Positions 1 to 6,039 of a stretch of 6,567 nt of DNA are shown piece by piece. The stretch's first letter is position 1, and every line of letters starts with the position of its first letter. Source of the stretch: Dehalococcoidia bacterium (GTDB lineage Bacteria > Chloroflexota > Dehalococcoidia > Dehalococcoidales > BS750m-G39); NCBI GenBank assembly GCA_004375675.1, contig SOKR01000083.1, forward strand, positions 1 to 6,567, given 5' to 3'. Position numbers and translations under genes: made by a program. Below the pieces are notes generated by a model. The model saw only the letters and a list, made by a program, of their open reading frames with translations. It searched no databases and was not told the origin of the DNA.

Positions 1-12
1 TGGGGGAGTTGA

Positions 13-33
13 AGAGGGGGCTATGCCCCCTCT
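13..33. other. Perfect 9-bp inverted repeat (hairpin) in the upstream non-coding region
   Basis: Positions 13-21 (AGAGGGGGC) pair perfectly with 25-33 (GCCCCCTCT) around a three-base TAT loop, giving a very stable GC-rich stem. No T-run follows the stem on either strand, so it is not a canonical intrinsic terminator. It could end transcription of a gene left of the window in a T-tract-independent way, or be one copy of a dispersed intergenic palindromic element. One copy alone cannot separate these options. The structure is read directly from the sequence; its role is unknown. Confidence 0.6.
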
Positions 34-47
34 GGAAAAGACCTTTG

Positions 48-115
48 TGGGTGGGTTGGTGTGGGTCTGAACAACCTGGGGGGTGGGGTGCAAAGACAAA
101 ATTGGGGAGGGTGGG
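48..115 (+). other. G-tract cluster upstream of the fusA-type promoter
   Basis: The + strand carries repeated runs of three to six G at about 49-51, 53-55, 63-65, 78-83, 85-88, 104-107, 109-111 and 113-115, separated by short T- or A-containing loops. Several runs are close enough to form an intramolecular G-quadruplex if loops of about 7-15 nt are allowed. No open reading frame with recognisable protein character lies here. Together with the hairpin at 13-33, this accounts for the non-coding stretch before the promoter. Any structural or regulatory role is inferred. Confidence 0.4.
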
Positions 116-125
116 CAACAACCAC

Positions 126-154
126 TTGCTCTATGAAGTGGCTCTGATTATAAT
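126..154 (+). promoter_or_regulatory. Sigma70-type promoter for the EF-G-like gene
   Basis: A perfect -10 hexamer TATAAT lies at 149-154. Exactly 17 nt upstream is TTGCTC (126-131), which keeps the conserved TTG of the -35 box but is otherwise weak. Transcription would start near 161, giving a leader of about 26 nt. A 6-bp inverted repeat (CCACTT at 122-127, AAGTGG at 136-141) straddles the -35 element and could be an operator or chance. The promoter call rests on hexamer match and spacing alone. Confidence 0.65.
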
Positions 155-175
155 AGGGGGGTTAGTTTAGAGAGT

Positions 176-181
176 AGGTGA
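176..181 (+). promoter_or_regulatory. Ribosome binding site of the EF-G-like gene
   Basis: AGGTGA lies 6 nt before the ATG at 188. It is a good Shine-Dalgarno match and supports this start codon. The start also fits the family, because the GTPase P-loop falls about 16 residues from the N-terminus. Confidence 0.7.
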
Positions 182-187
182 CACCAG

Positions 188-2248
188 ATGCAACAATACG
201 GACTGGAGAATATCAGAAACGTGGTCTTGCTTTCTCACAGCGGCGCGGGCAAGACATCAGCCTCGGAGGCAATGCTGTTTAGCGCCGGAGCCGTCAAGCG
301 GCTGGGCAGGGTTGAAGACGGCAGCACCACCTCGGACTACGACCCCGACGAGCTAAAGCGGCAGATAAGCATAAGCCTGTCCCTGCTGCCCGGCGAGTGG
401 AAGGGAGCCAAGCTAAACCTTATCGATACCCCCGGCTATTCCGACTTCGTCGGCGAGGTCAAGGCGGCGATGCGGGTGAGCGAGGGGGCGGTGATTATGG
501 TCTGCGCGGCTTCGGGGGTGGAGGTGGGCACCGAGCAGGTCTGGGGATACTGCGAGCAAGCGGAGTTGCCGCGGCTTATCTTTATCAACAAGATGGACCG
601 GGAGAACGCCGACTTTAACAAGGTGATGGGGCAGATTCAAGGACGCTTCGGCGCCAAATGCCTACCGTTGCAGTTGCCCATCGGCGCCCAGAACAGCTTC
701 GAGGGCATAGTCAACCTGCTGACGATGAAAGCCTACACCGGCACCGACGCCAAAGAGGCCGAGGTGCCTGAGGCGCTTCAGTCCCAGGCCGGCTCTTTTC
801 GGGAGAAGCTGATTGAGGCGGTGGCCGAGGTCGACGACAAGCTCATCGAGAAGTACCTGGAGGGGCAGGAGCTGAGCCAGGAGGAGATCGGGGAGGGGCT
901 GCGCCAGGCGATAGCGGCCGGCAAGGTGGTGCCCATCCTGACCGGCTCGGCGGTAAAGAATATCGGCATCGGTATGCTGATGGACGCCATACACGGTTAC
1001 CTGCCCTCGGCTAAAGAGGGGAAGGTAGTGACTGTCGGCGGTTCCAAGGAGCAGACATCGGAGCCGAGCGCGGATAGCCCGCTGGCGGCTCTCGTTTTTA
1101 AGACCAGCGCCGACCCCTATGTGGGCAAGCTGACCTATTTCCGCGTCTATAACGGCGCTATAGCCAGCAACTCACAGGTCTGGAACGCCAACCGCAAAGG
1201 CGCCGAGCGCATCGGGCAGTTGTTTATGATTCGGGGTAAGAACCAGGAGCCGGTGGCTCAAATCGGGGTGGGGGATATGGGGGCGGTGGCCAAGCTGACC
1301 ACGACCAGCACCGGGGATACCTTGTGCACGCAGGCGAAGCCGCTGAAGATTGCCCCTATCGAGTTCCCCGAGCCGGTTTTCAGCCTGGCGGTCCACCCCA
1401 AGACCAAGGCCGACCTGGATAAGCTGGGGGCGGCGTTAACTAGGCTCGCCGAGGAAGACCCCACCATCGAGGTGCGCCGCGAGACGGGCACCAACGAGAC
1501 GATTATATCGGGAATGGGCGAATCGCAGCTCGAGGTCGCCGCCGGCCGGATGCAGCGCAAGTTCGGGGTGGGGGTGAAGCTGGAAGTGCCCAAGGTCCCC
1601 TATAAAGAGACGATTACGACCGGGGCTAAAGCCGAGTATAAGCATAAGAAGCAGACGGGGGGGCACGGCCAGTACGGGCACGTCCTATTGGAGCTGGAGC
1701 CTTTGCCCCGCGGCAGCGGCCACGAGTTCGCCAAAAAGATTGTCGGCGGCACCATACCCCGCAACTATATCCCCGCCGTGGAGAAGGGGGTTAACGAGGC
1801 TATCCAGGAGGGGGTGCTGGCGCGCTACCCGGTAATTGACATAAAGACAACGGTCTATGACGGTAGCTTCCACCCGGTGGATTCCTCGGAGATATGTTTT
1901 AAGATTGCCGGGGCGGGGGCGCTTAAAAAAGGCTTAGCCGAGGGGCAGCCCATCCTGCTCGAGCCGATAATGAACATCGAAGTCGCTATCCCTGAGGACT
2001 ACACGGGGGATATTATCGGCGACCTGAACACCAAGCGGGCGCGAGTGCAGGGGATGAATCCGGGGGGTGGGGTTAACGTTATCGAAGCCCAGGTGCCGCA
2101 AGCCGAGATTTTGCGCTATTCCATCGACCTGAAGTCGATCACCCAGGGGCGGGGCAGCTATAAAGCCAGTTTCAGCCACTACGAAGAGGTGCCCGCCCAC
2201 GTCGCTGAGAAGATTATCGCCTCCCGCCAGGCAGAGAAGAGCTCGTAA
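188..2248 (+). CDS. fusA: Elongation factor G-like translational GTPase (EF-G-2 type)
   Basis: This is a complete 686-residue protein, about the normal EF-G length. Family members use GTP hydrolysis on the ribosome, classically for translocation of mRNA and tRNA. The G domain shows G1 as SHSGAGKTS (16-24), G3 as DTPGYSDF (80-87), NKMD as G4 (134-137) and a GSA-containing G5 (about 252-258). Domain II spans roughly 296-383, domain III 393-468, domain IV 470-590 and domain V 590-680. Domain IV keeps the GGHGQYGHV loop (491-499) and the tip motif FHPVDSSE (561-568), including the His that aligns with the translocation-critical tip His. Divergent points are Ser-Gly for Ile-Asp in G1, switch I reading RQISIS (58-63) rather than RGITIT, and Tyr84 where classical EF-G has the catalytic His. 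These match the EF-G-2 subgroup, for example the second EF-G of Thermus thermophilus. Family membership is certain. Whether this is the main EF-G or a paralogue cannot be decided from one window. It has its own promoter and SD, and appears monocistronic. Confidence 0.95.
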   Translation: MQQYGLENIRNVVLLSHSGAGKTSASEAMLFSAGAVKRLGRVEDGSTTSDYDPDELKRQISISLSLLPGEWKGAKLNLIDTPGYSDFVGEVKAAMRVSEGAVIMVCAASGVEVGTEQVWGYCEQAELPRLIFINKMDRENADFNKVMGQIQGRFGAKCLPLQLPIGAQNSFEGIVNLLTMKAYTGTDAKEAEVPEALQSQAGSFREKLIEAVAEVDDKLIEKYLEGQELSQEEIGEGLRQAIAAGKVVPILTGSAVKNIGIGMLMDAIHGYLPSAKEGKVVTVGGSKEQTSEPSADSPLAALVFKTSADPYVGKLTYFRVYNGAIASNSQVWNANRKGAERIGQLFMIRGKNQEPVAQIGVGDMGAVAKLTTTSTGDTLCTQAKPLKIAPIEFPEPVFSLAVHPKTKADLDKLGAALTRLAEEDPTIEVRRETGTNETIISGMGESQLEVAAGRMQRKFGVGVKLEVPKVPYKETITTGAKAEYKHKKQTGGHGQYGHVLLELEPLPRGSGHEFAKKIVGGTIPRNYIPAVEKGVNEAIQEGVLARYPVIDIKTTVYDGSFHPVDSSEICFKIAGAGALKKGLAEGQPILLEPIMNIEVAIPEDYTGDIIGDLNTKRARVQGMNPGGGVNVIEAQVPQAEILRYSIDLKSITQGRGSYKASFSHYEEVPAHVAEKIIASRQAEKSS

Positions 2249-3145
2249 TCAGGTTGACCTTATCTCCTGCCGCATAAAGACAATGTAGCTGATGGCGAAG
2301 CAGACGGCGGTTATGGCTATCAATGCCGTGAACTGGGGCCAGACGATGAGCAGGCTCTGGTCCAGAGACAGGGGGTTGGGCAGCATCGAGCTGGTTGTGG
2401 TGGAGGTTAACAGTCCATATCCCCGCCAGGCCGGGACGAGGAGCACCGTCATCGCCTCTTCGAAGAGGAAATAGGGGGAAAGGCGCGCCAGCATCAACTG
2501 CATGCTCACGGAATTGCTTACCGCGGGCACGAAGAAGCTGATGTAGGGGTTGAAGACGGAGGCGGGGATGCCGAGCAATATCCAGATGGCCATCGGGAAG
2601 AGCAGGGAAACAGCCAGGCTGCGGAAGAGCACCGAGAAGAGTATGGCCAGTCCCATCCAGAAAGCGCCGTAGATAACCGCCGAGATGAAGTAGATAAATA
2701 TCCTGATGATTTCTTCGGCGGTGGGGGGCACGCCGATCATCCTCAGTCCGTAGCCTCCGACTATGAGTATGATAGCCCCTATCATGATAGCCATGGTGAT
2801 TAGGCCCGCCAGGAACTTGCCGTTGATGACGCTGTCCCGATAAACAGGCTGGGAGAGGATGCGGTTTAAAGTGCCGCTGGAGCGCTCGCCGTTTATAGCG
2901 TCGAAGCCCAGGGCGATGCCGATTATGGGCACGAGCAGGGCAATGAATACAACTAACGAAGGTAAGTCTTCGCCGGTGGTAAAGAGTTTGATGAAAACGG
3001 GGCCGGGGTCGATGGACGCCACGCGGATGCCCTGGTAGGCGGCATAGATGGCGACGGCGCTGGCGATAAAGACCAGCAGAAAGAGGATGAAACACCTCAT
3101 GCTGGTGAAGTAGTCAGTCAGTTCTTTGCGCAGGATAGTCAGCAT
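2249..3145 (-). CDS. ABC-2 type transporter permease (NosY-like)
   Basis: This 298-residue integral membrane protein is the likely transmembrane half of the exporter whose ATPase lies just upstream. A short cytoplasmic N-terminus (MLTILRKELTDYF) precedes about six hydrophobic segments at roughly 17-37, 63-81, 112-132, 147-173, 176-197 and 268-290. A long loop of about 70 residues lies between the last two. The cytoplasmic stretch 82-111, with D82, NGERSSGTL (85-93) and a following LSQPVYR, is the typical ABC-2/NosY-family motif that contacts the ATPase. Its start lies 8 nt after the ATPase stop. The nearest SD-like sequence, GAGGG at 3158-3162, sits inside the end of the ATPase gene at a long 12-nt spacing, so translation is probably coupled. 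Its TGA directly abuts the stop codon of the convergent EF-G-like gene. The substrate is not predictable. Candidates from the family include lipids, peptides, drugs, or assembly of a membrane enzyme as in the Nos system. Confidence 0.9.
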   Translation of the reverse strand: MLTILRKELTDYFTSMRCFILFLLVFIASAVAIYAAYQGIRVASIDPGPVFIKLFTTGEDLPSLVVFIALLVPIIGIALGFDAINGERSSGTLNRILSQPVYRDSVINGKFLAGLITMAIMIGAIILIVGGYGLRMIGVPPTAEEIIRIFIYFISAVIYGAFWMGLAILFSVLFRSLAVSLLFPMAIWILLGIPASVFNPYISFFVPAVSNSVSMQLMLARLSPYFLFEEAMTVLLVPAWRGYGLLTSTTTSSMLPNPLSLDQSLLIVWPQFTALIAITAVCFAISYIVFMRQEIRST

Positions 3146-3153
3146 TTATTCAA

Positions 3154-4089
3154 TCAACCCTCGTGGAAATACTTCATATAGATATCGTCCAGGGAGAATT
3201 CCTGGATTTTAACCTGAATTAGCGCCACGCCGCTTTCCACCACCGCCTTGGAAATCTCCGCCCGCAGGTCGGCGTCGGTGGTTATGTGCAGCATATTGCC
3301 CTCGGCTTCTACCTTTCTTACCCCCTTAATATTTTTAATCACCTTTACCAATTGGGGGCTGGGCTCGGCGGTTTCCACCTCTATTCTGAAGCGGCCTTCG
3401 GCCAGGGCGTCTCGGCCTAATTCGTCGAGGGCACCCTGGACCACCATTTTGCCCTTGGAGAGTATGCCGATGCTGTGGCAGACCCGCTGCACTTCGTAGA
3501 GGCGGTGGGAGGAAAAGACCACCGTCGTGCCCATCTTGGGCAGGTTGCCTATAAGGTCGATAATCTGGTTGATGCCTTCGGGGTCGAGTCCGGCGGTGGG
3601 TTCGTCGAGGAAGGCTACCTTGGGTTTTTTGACCAGCACGTCGGCGATGCCTAAGCGCTGCTTCATACCGCGGGAGAACTTGTTCACCGTCTTGTCGCCC
3701 ACGTCACCCAAGCCCACCGATTTCATTACCTGTTCAATGAGAGGCTCGGACTCGGCGTAGCCGATGTTATTGAGCTCGGCGATGAACCTGAGGTTTTCCC
3801 GGGCGGTGAGGGTATCGTAGAAGCCGACCTTTTCCGGCAGGTAGCCCGCCAGGCGCTTTACCTTGAGCGGTTGGCGGGTGGAGTCGAAGCCGAAAATCTT
3901 GGCGGTGCCCGATGCCGGCTCGGTCAGACCCAGCAGCATAAGGATGGTGGTGGTCTTGCCCGCGCCGTTGGGGCCGAGCAGGCCGAACACCTCGTTTTCG
4001 GCGACCTCGAGGTTGAGGCGGTCGACCACGGTGACCTTGTCGTATTTCTTGGTCAGGTCCTCGGTCTTAACTACAATCTTTTTGCCCAT
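3154..4089 (-). CDS. ABC transporter ATP-binding protein (NosF/CcmA-like)
   Basis: This 311-residue cytoplasmic ATPase should power the adjacent permease. Visible motifs are Walker A GPNGAGKTT (39-47), signature FSRGMKQR (138-145), Walker B VAFLDEP (158-164) with catalytic Glu163, D-loop GLDP (167-170) and the switch His195 in SSH. The Q-loop position reads GYLPE, with Glu86 where most ABC ATPases have Gln. FSRGM replaces the classical LSGGQ. Both are features I associate with NosF-like ATPases of ABC-2 exporters. Residues about 233-311 form an additional C-terminal domain after the nucleotide-binding fold, as is common in this exporter group. The gene starts 3 nt after the TAA of the NEW3-protein gene. 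No Shine-Dalgarno is visible there, which points to translational coupling. The fold and role as an ABC ATPase are certain; the NosF-like label is by motif resemblance. Confidence 0.95.
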   Translation of the reverse strand: MGKKIVVKTEDLTKKYDKVTVVDRLNLEVAENEVFGLLGPNGAGKTTTILMLLGLTEPASGTAKIFGFDSTRQPLKVKRLAGYLPEKVGFYDTLTARENLRFIAELNNIGYAESEPLIEQVMKSVGLGDVGDKTVNKFSRGMKQRLGIADVLVKKPKVAFLDEPTAGLDPEGINQIIDLIGNLPKMGTTVVFSSHRLYEVQRVCHSIGILSKGKMVVQGALDELGRDALAEGRFRIEVETAEPSPQLVKVIKNIKGVRKVEAEGNMLHITTDADLRAEISKAVVESGVALIQVKIQEFSLDDIYMKYFHEG

Positions 4090-4092
4090 AAT

Positions 4093-4962
4093 TTACCGTC
4101 GGCTGAAGCGCATGAAGATAACGAGCAGTCCAACAATGACCAGCACTATGATGCCGATGCCCACCCATCCCCAGAGGGAGGATGTTTTTACGGTAACCCT
4201 GATTTCCACGTTATCCGAGGCCTGCGTGCCCGATGCCCTGACGATAATTTCGTAGTCACCAGCAATGGCGTCGGGGGGCGGCTTGATGTTCATCTCGACG
4301 GTCTGGAAATTGCCCGCTGTCACGGAAGCTATATTGGTCGGGGAGAGCTCAACCGCCCACCCCCTCGGTTTGTTGGTGGAGAGGCTGATACTGTCGATAT
4401 CGCCGGTGCCGCTGTTGACTACGGCTATAGTGAAGTAGTTTTCCTCGCCCGCTTGAGCCGTGGTGCTGAGAACACCGTCAGACGTGGTGAGGTAGAGGGT
4501 ATAGCTGGCGGGTACGGAGGTTACCACCGCCGTGAGCTCGATGGAGCTCTGAATATCGCCCGAGGTTGCCTCCAGTGTTATCGGGTATTCGCCCAGTTCG
4601 GGGGTGAGCCAGGAGAGGGAGATGGCGGTAACGACTATCTGCTCTACCGTGGAGCTTTCGCCCTCTGCCGGTGGCTCCATTCTTATATCCAATATCTGCC
4701 TGTCGCGGGGGTAGAAGGGGGTAATGAAGATTGACCAGTCCGTGGGCCCGGTAGCCACCAGGTCGAAGACCCGCGCCTCGGTGCCCGTGTATTCCAGTTG
4801 AATGGTGAAATCGACGCTTGCCCCGGAGACTATCTCCAGCCTGTAGTAGTCAGTGGTAAGCTCAATGGTGGCGTCATCGTCCTGAGCTAGAATGGGGCTT
4901 AAGGGGAGAAGGGTCATTAAACACACCATTAAGATGCCGAAAGCTAACAGTCTTTTTTTCAT
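4093..4962 (-). CDS. Secreted, membrane-anchored NEW3-domain protein of an ABC cassette
   Basis: This is a 289-residue extracytoplasmic protein. It has a clear signal peptide (KKR, then a hydrophobic core at 5-25, probable cleavage after Ala26 in ILAQ). It ends in one transmembrane helix (about 264-285) followed by the positive tail RFSRR, so most of it faces outside with a C-terminal anchor. Two beta-rich, Ig-like segments lie between, at about 31-148 and 149-260. The second has the hallmarks of the NPCBM-associated NEW3 domain: an NSGTGD turn (183-188), PRGW (199-202), and PPPDAIAGDYEI (228-239) before the last strands. The first looks like a degenerate copy (GPTDW at 72-76). Cys14 is preceded by Val, so it is not a lipobox. 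It is the first gene of a three-gene unit with ATPase and permease, and has its own SD and promoter. It probably acts as an exported partner of the transporter, perhaps in substrate capture or surface contact. That role is inferred. Confidence 0.8.
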   Translation of the reverse strand: MKKRLLAFGILMVCLMTLLPLSPILAQDDDATIELTTDYYRLEIVSGASVDFTIQLEYTGTEARVFDLVATGPTDWSIFITPFYPRDRQILDIRMEPPAEGESSTVEQIVVTAISLSWLTPELGEYPITLEATSGDIQSSIELTAVVTSVPASYTLYLTTSDGVLSTTAQAGEENYFTIAVVNSGTGDIDSISLSTNKPRGWAVELSPTNIASVTAGNFQTVEMNIKPPPDAIAGDYEIIVRASGTQASDNVEIRVTVKTSSLWGWVGIGIIVLVIVGLLVIFMRFSRR

Positions 4963-4969
4963 CTTTTTG

Positions 4970-4976
4970 CCCCCTT
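4970..4976 (-). promoter_or_regulatory. Ribosome binding site of the NEW3-protein gene
   Basis: On the - strand AAGGGGG lies 7 nt before the ATG at 4962. It is a strong purine-rich Shine-Dalgarno match. It fixes the start codon that places the signal peptide at the N-terminus, and it is the only good SD in the three-gene cassette. Confidence 0.65.
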
Positions 4977-4992
4977 GGCTAAATTATTTCGT

Positions 4993-5021
4993 ATCATATC
5001 AGAGCCGCAGGTTTATATCAA
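4993..5021 (-). promoter_or_regulatory. Sigma70-type promoter for the NEW3-ABC cassette
   Basis: On the - strand TTGATA (5016-5021) and TATGAT (4993-4998) each match the consensus at five of six bases. They are separated by exactly 17 nt, and TG stands one base before the -10, giving an extended -10. Transcription would start near 4986, leaving a leader of about 24 nt before the NEW3 start. The promoter sits in the 66-nt gap after etfA. I see no hairpin-plus-T-run terminator between etfA and this promoter, so some read-through from etfBA is also possible. Confidence 0.75.
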
Positions 5022-5028
5022 ACAGCTT

Positions 5029-6027
5029 TTAACCGGCGAGCAGCTCTTTGAGCTTTTCGGTGAAGGTGGGGAGCGCCTTCTTCCAGTCGCCGACCAGCCC
5101 GAAGCGGGCTTCCCGGAAGATGTTGGCTTCGGGGTCTTTGTTGATGGCGACTATGGTCTTGGAGCCGGAGCAGCCCGACATGTGCTGGCTGGAACCGGAC
5201 AGGGCGACGGCGATATAGAGTTCGGGAGCTACAATCTTGCCGGTGAGCCCTATCTGCGCGCCCGAGGGCACCCATTCATTGTCGCAGGGCGGGCGGGTGG
5301 CGCCTACCGCGCCTTTGAGCAGCTTGGCCAGCTCTTCGAGCTGGGCGAAGCCCTCGGCGTTGCCGATGCCCCTGCCGCCGCAGACCACGACCTCGGCGTC
5401 TTCCAGCTTTATGCCCTCCACCTTTTCCGCCACCTTCTCCAGCACCCTGGTCCTTATCGCTGAGGGGTCGAGGGCGGCGTCGATTTTAACCACCTCACCT
5501 TTTCGGGAGGGGTCGGGCTCCAGGGGCGTCATTGCCTTTGCCCTGACAGTGGCTATCTGGGGGAAGGAGTCGGTGGTGAAGACAGCCTGGGCGTTGCCGC
5601 CGTAGACGGGCTTGGTCTGCAATAACCGTTTTGATTGGGGGTCGATGGCCAGCTCCAGACAGCCCAGTGAAGCCGCCGTATTGAAGCGGAAAGCCAGCCT
5701 GGGCGCCAGGTCGCGCCCGAGGGAGGTCTGCCCCATCAGCAGAATCTGGGGTGCCGCCTGCCTAACGACCTTTTCCATAACCGAGAGGTAAGAATCGGTC
5801 TGGTAGTCCTTGAGCTGGGGGTCGTCGACGACATAGACCTTATCGGCGCCGTAGGCGATGGCTTCTTTAGCCAGCTCAGCTAAGCCGCTGCCGACCAGCA
5901 CCGCCGCTAGCTCCTGCCCCAAGTCGTCGGCCAGTTTGCGGCCGCAGCCTAAAAGCTCGGTGGCGATTGCCGCCAGTTTGCCTTCTTTAGTTTCACAAAA
6001 AATGAGAACGCCTTTATTTTCCGCCAT
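5029..6027 (-). CDS. etfA: Electron transfer flavoprotein subunit alpha
   Basis: This is a complete 332-residue EtfA, normal length. With EtfB it forms the soluble FAD-containing heterodimer that takes electrons from acyl-CoA or other flavin dehydrogenases and passes them to a quinone oxidoreductase or other acceptor. The N-terminal half (1-205) is the alpha/beta domain, starting with VLIFCETKEGKL and containing GQTSLGRDLAPRLA (99-112). The C-terminal FAD-binding domain shows GGRGIGN (217-223), GATRPPCDNEWVP (242-254), QIGLTGK (258-264), APELYIAVALSGSSQH (267-282), INKDPEANIF (295-304) and GLVGD (310-314). These are the classical FAD contacts in order. The usual second Gln of QxGQTGK is Leu261 here. 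It starts 10 nt after etfB, with an SD overlapping the etfB stop, so the pair is cotranscribed. Whether this ETF is electron-bifurcating cannot be judged without the missing N-terminal part of EtfB. Confidence 0.95.
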   Translation of the reverse strand: MAENKGVLIFCETKEGKLAAIATELLGCGRKLADDLGQELAAVLVGSGLAELAKEAIAYGADKVYVVDDPQLKDYQTDSYLSVMEKVVRQAAPQILLMGQTSLGRDLAPRLAFRFNTAASLGCLELAIDPQSKRLLQTKPVYGGNAQAVFTTDSFPQIATVRAKAMTPLEPDPSRKGEVVKIDAALDPSAIRTRVLEKVAEKVEGIKLEDAEVVVCGGRGIGNAEGFAQLEELAKLLKGAVGATRPPCDNEWVPSGAQIGLTGKIVAPELYIAVALSGSSQHMSGCSGSKTIVAINKDPEANIFREARFGLVGDWKKALPTFTEKLKELLAG

Positions 6028-6034
6028 CGCTATA

Positions 6035-6039
6035 CTCCT
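6035..6039 (-). promoter_or_regulatory. Ribosome binding site of etfA overlapping the etfB stop codon
   Basis: On the - strand AGGAG begins inside the TAG stop codon of etfB and lies 7 nt before the etfA ATG. This arrangement supports both the etfA start and translational coupling of the two ETF subunits, which are needed in equal amounts. Confidence 0.7.

Noticed and set aside
13..33. Intrinsic terminator
   Set aside because: No T-run follows the stem on the + strand (GGAAAAG follows) or on the - strand (TTCAACTCC follows), so it does not meet the usual definition.
1265..1286. G-runs inside the EF-G-like gene as a possible quadruplex
   Set aside because: Three long runs plus one GG are present, but they encode conserved Gly/Val codons (VGDMGAV) and follow from the G-rich codon use of the gene, so no separate function is supported.
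2214..3095. A 293-codon open frame on the - strand overlapping the permease in another frame
   Set aside because: Its product is extremely rich in Arg, His and Pro with no hydrophobic segments, typical of a frame shadow. The overlapping permease frame has six membrane helices and a family motif, and sits correctly after the ATPase.
3871..4734. A 287-codon open frame on the + strand opposite the NEW3 and ATPase genes
   Set aside because: It is antisense to two well-supported genes. Its translation is Gly/Asp/Val/His-rich without any domain, as expected from the reverse frame of G+C-rich coding DNA, and it has no convincing SD or promoter.
4093..4962. NEW3 protein as a lipoprotein through Cys14
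   Set aside because: The residue before Cys14 is Val rather than Gly, Ala or Ser, so there is no lipobox. A normal signal peptidase I site near Ala26 fits better, and a C-terminal anchor is present.
4975..5463. A 162-codon + strand open frame opposite the end of etfA
   Set aside because: It is antisense to conserved EtfA FAD-binding sequence and its translation has no recognisable features.
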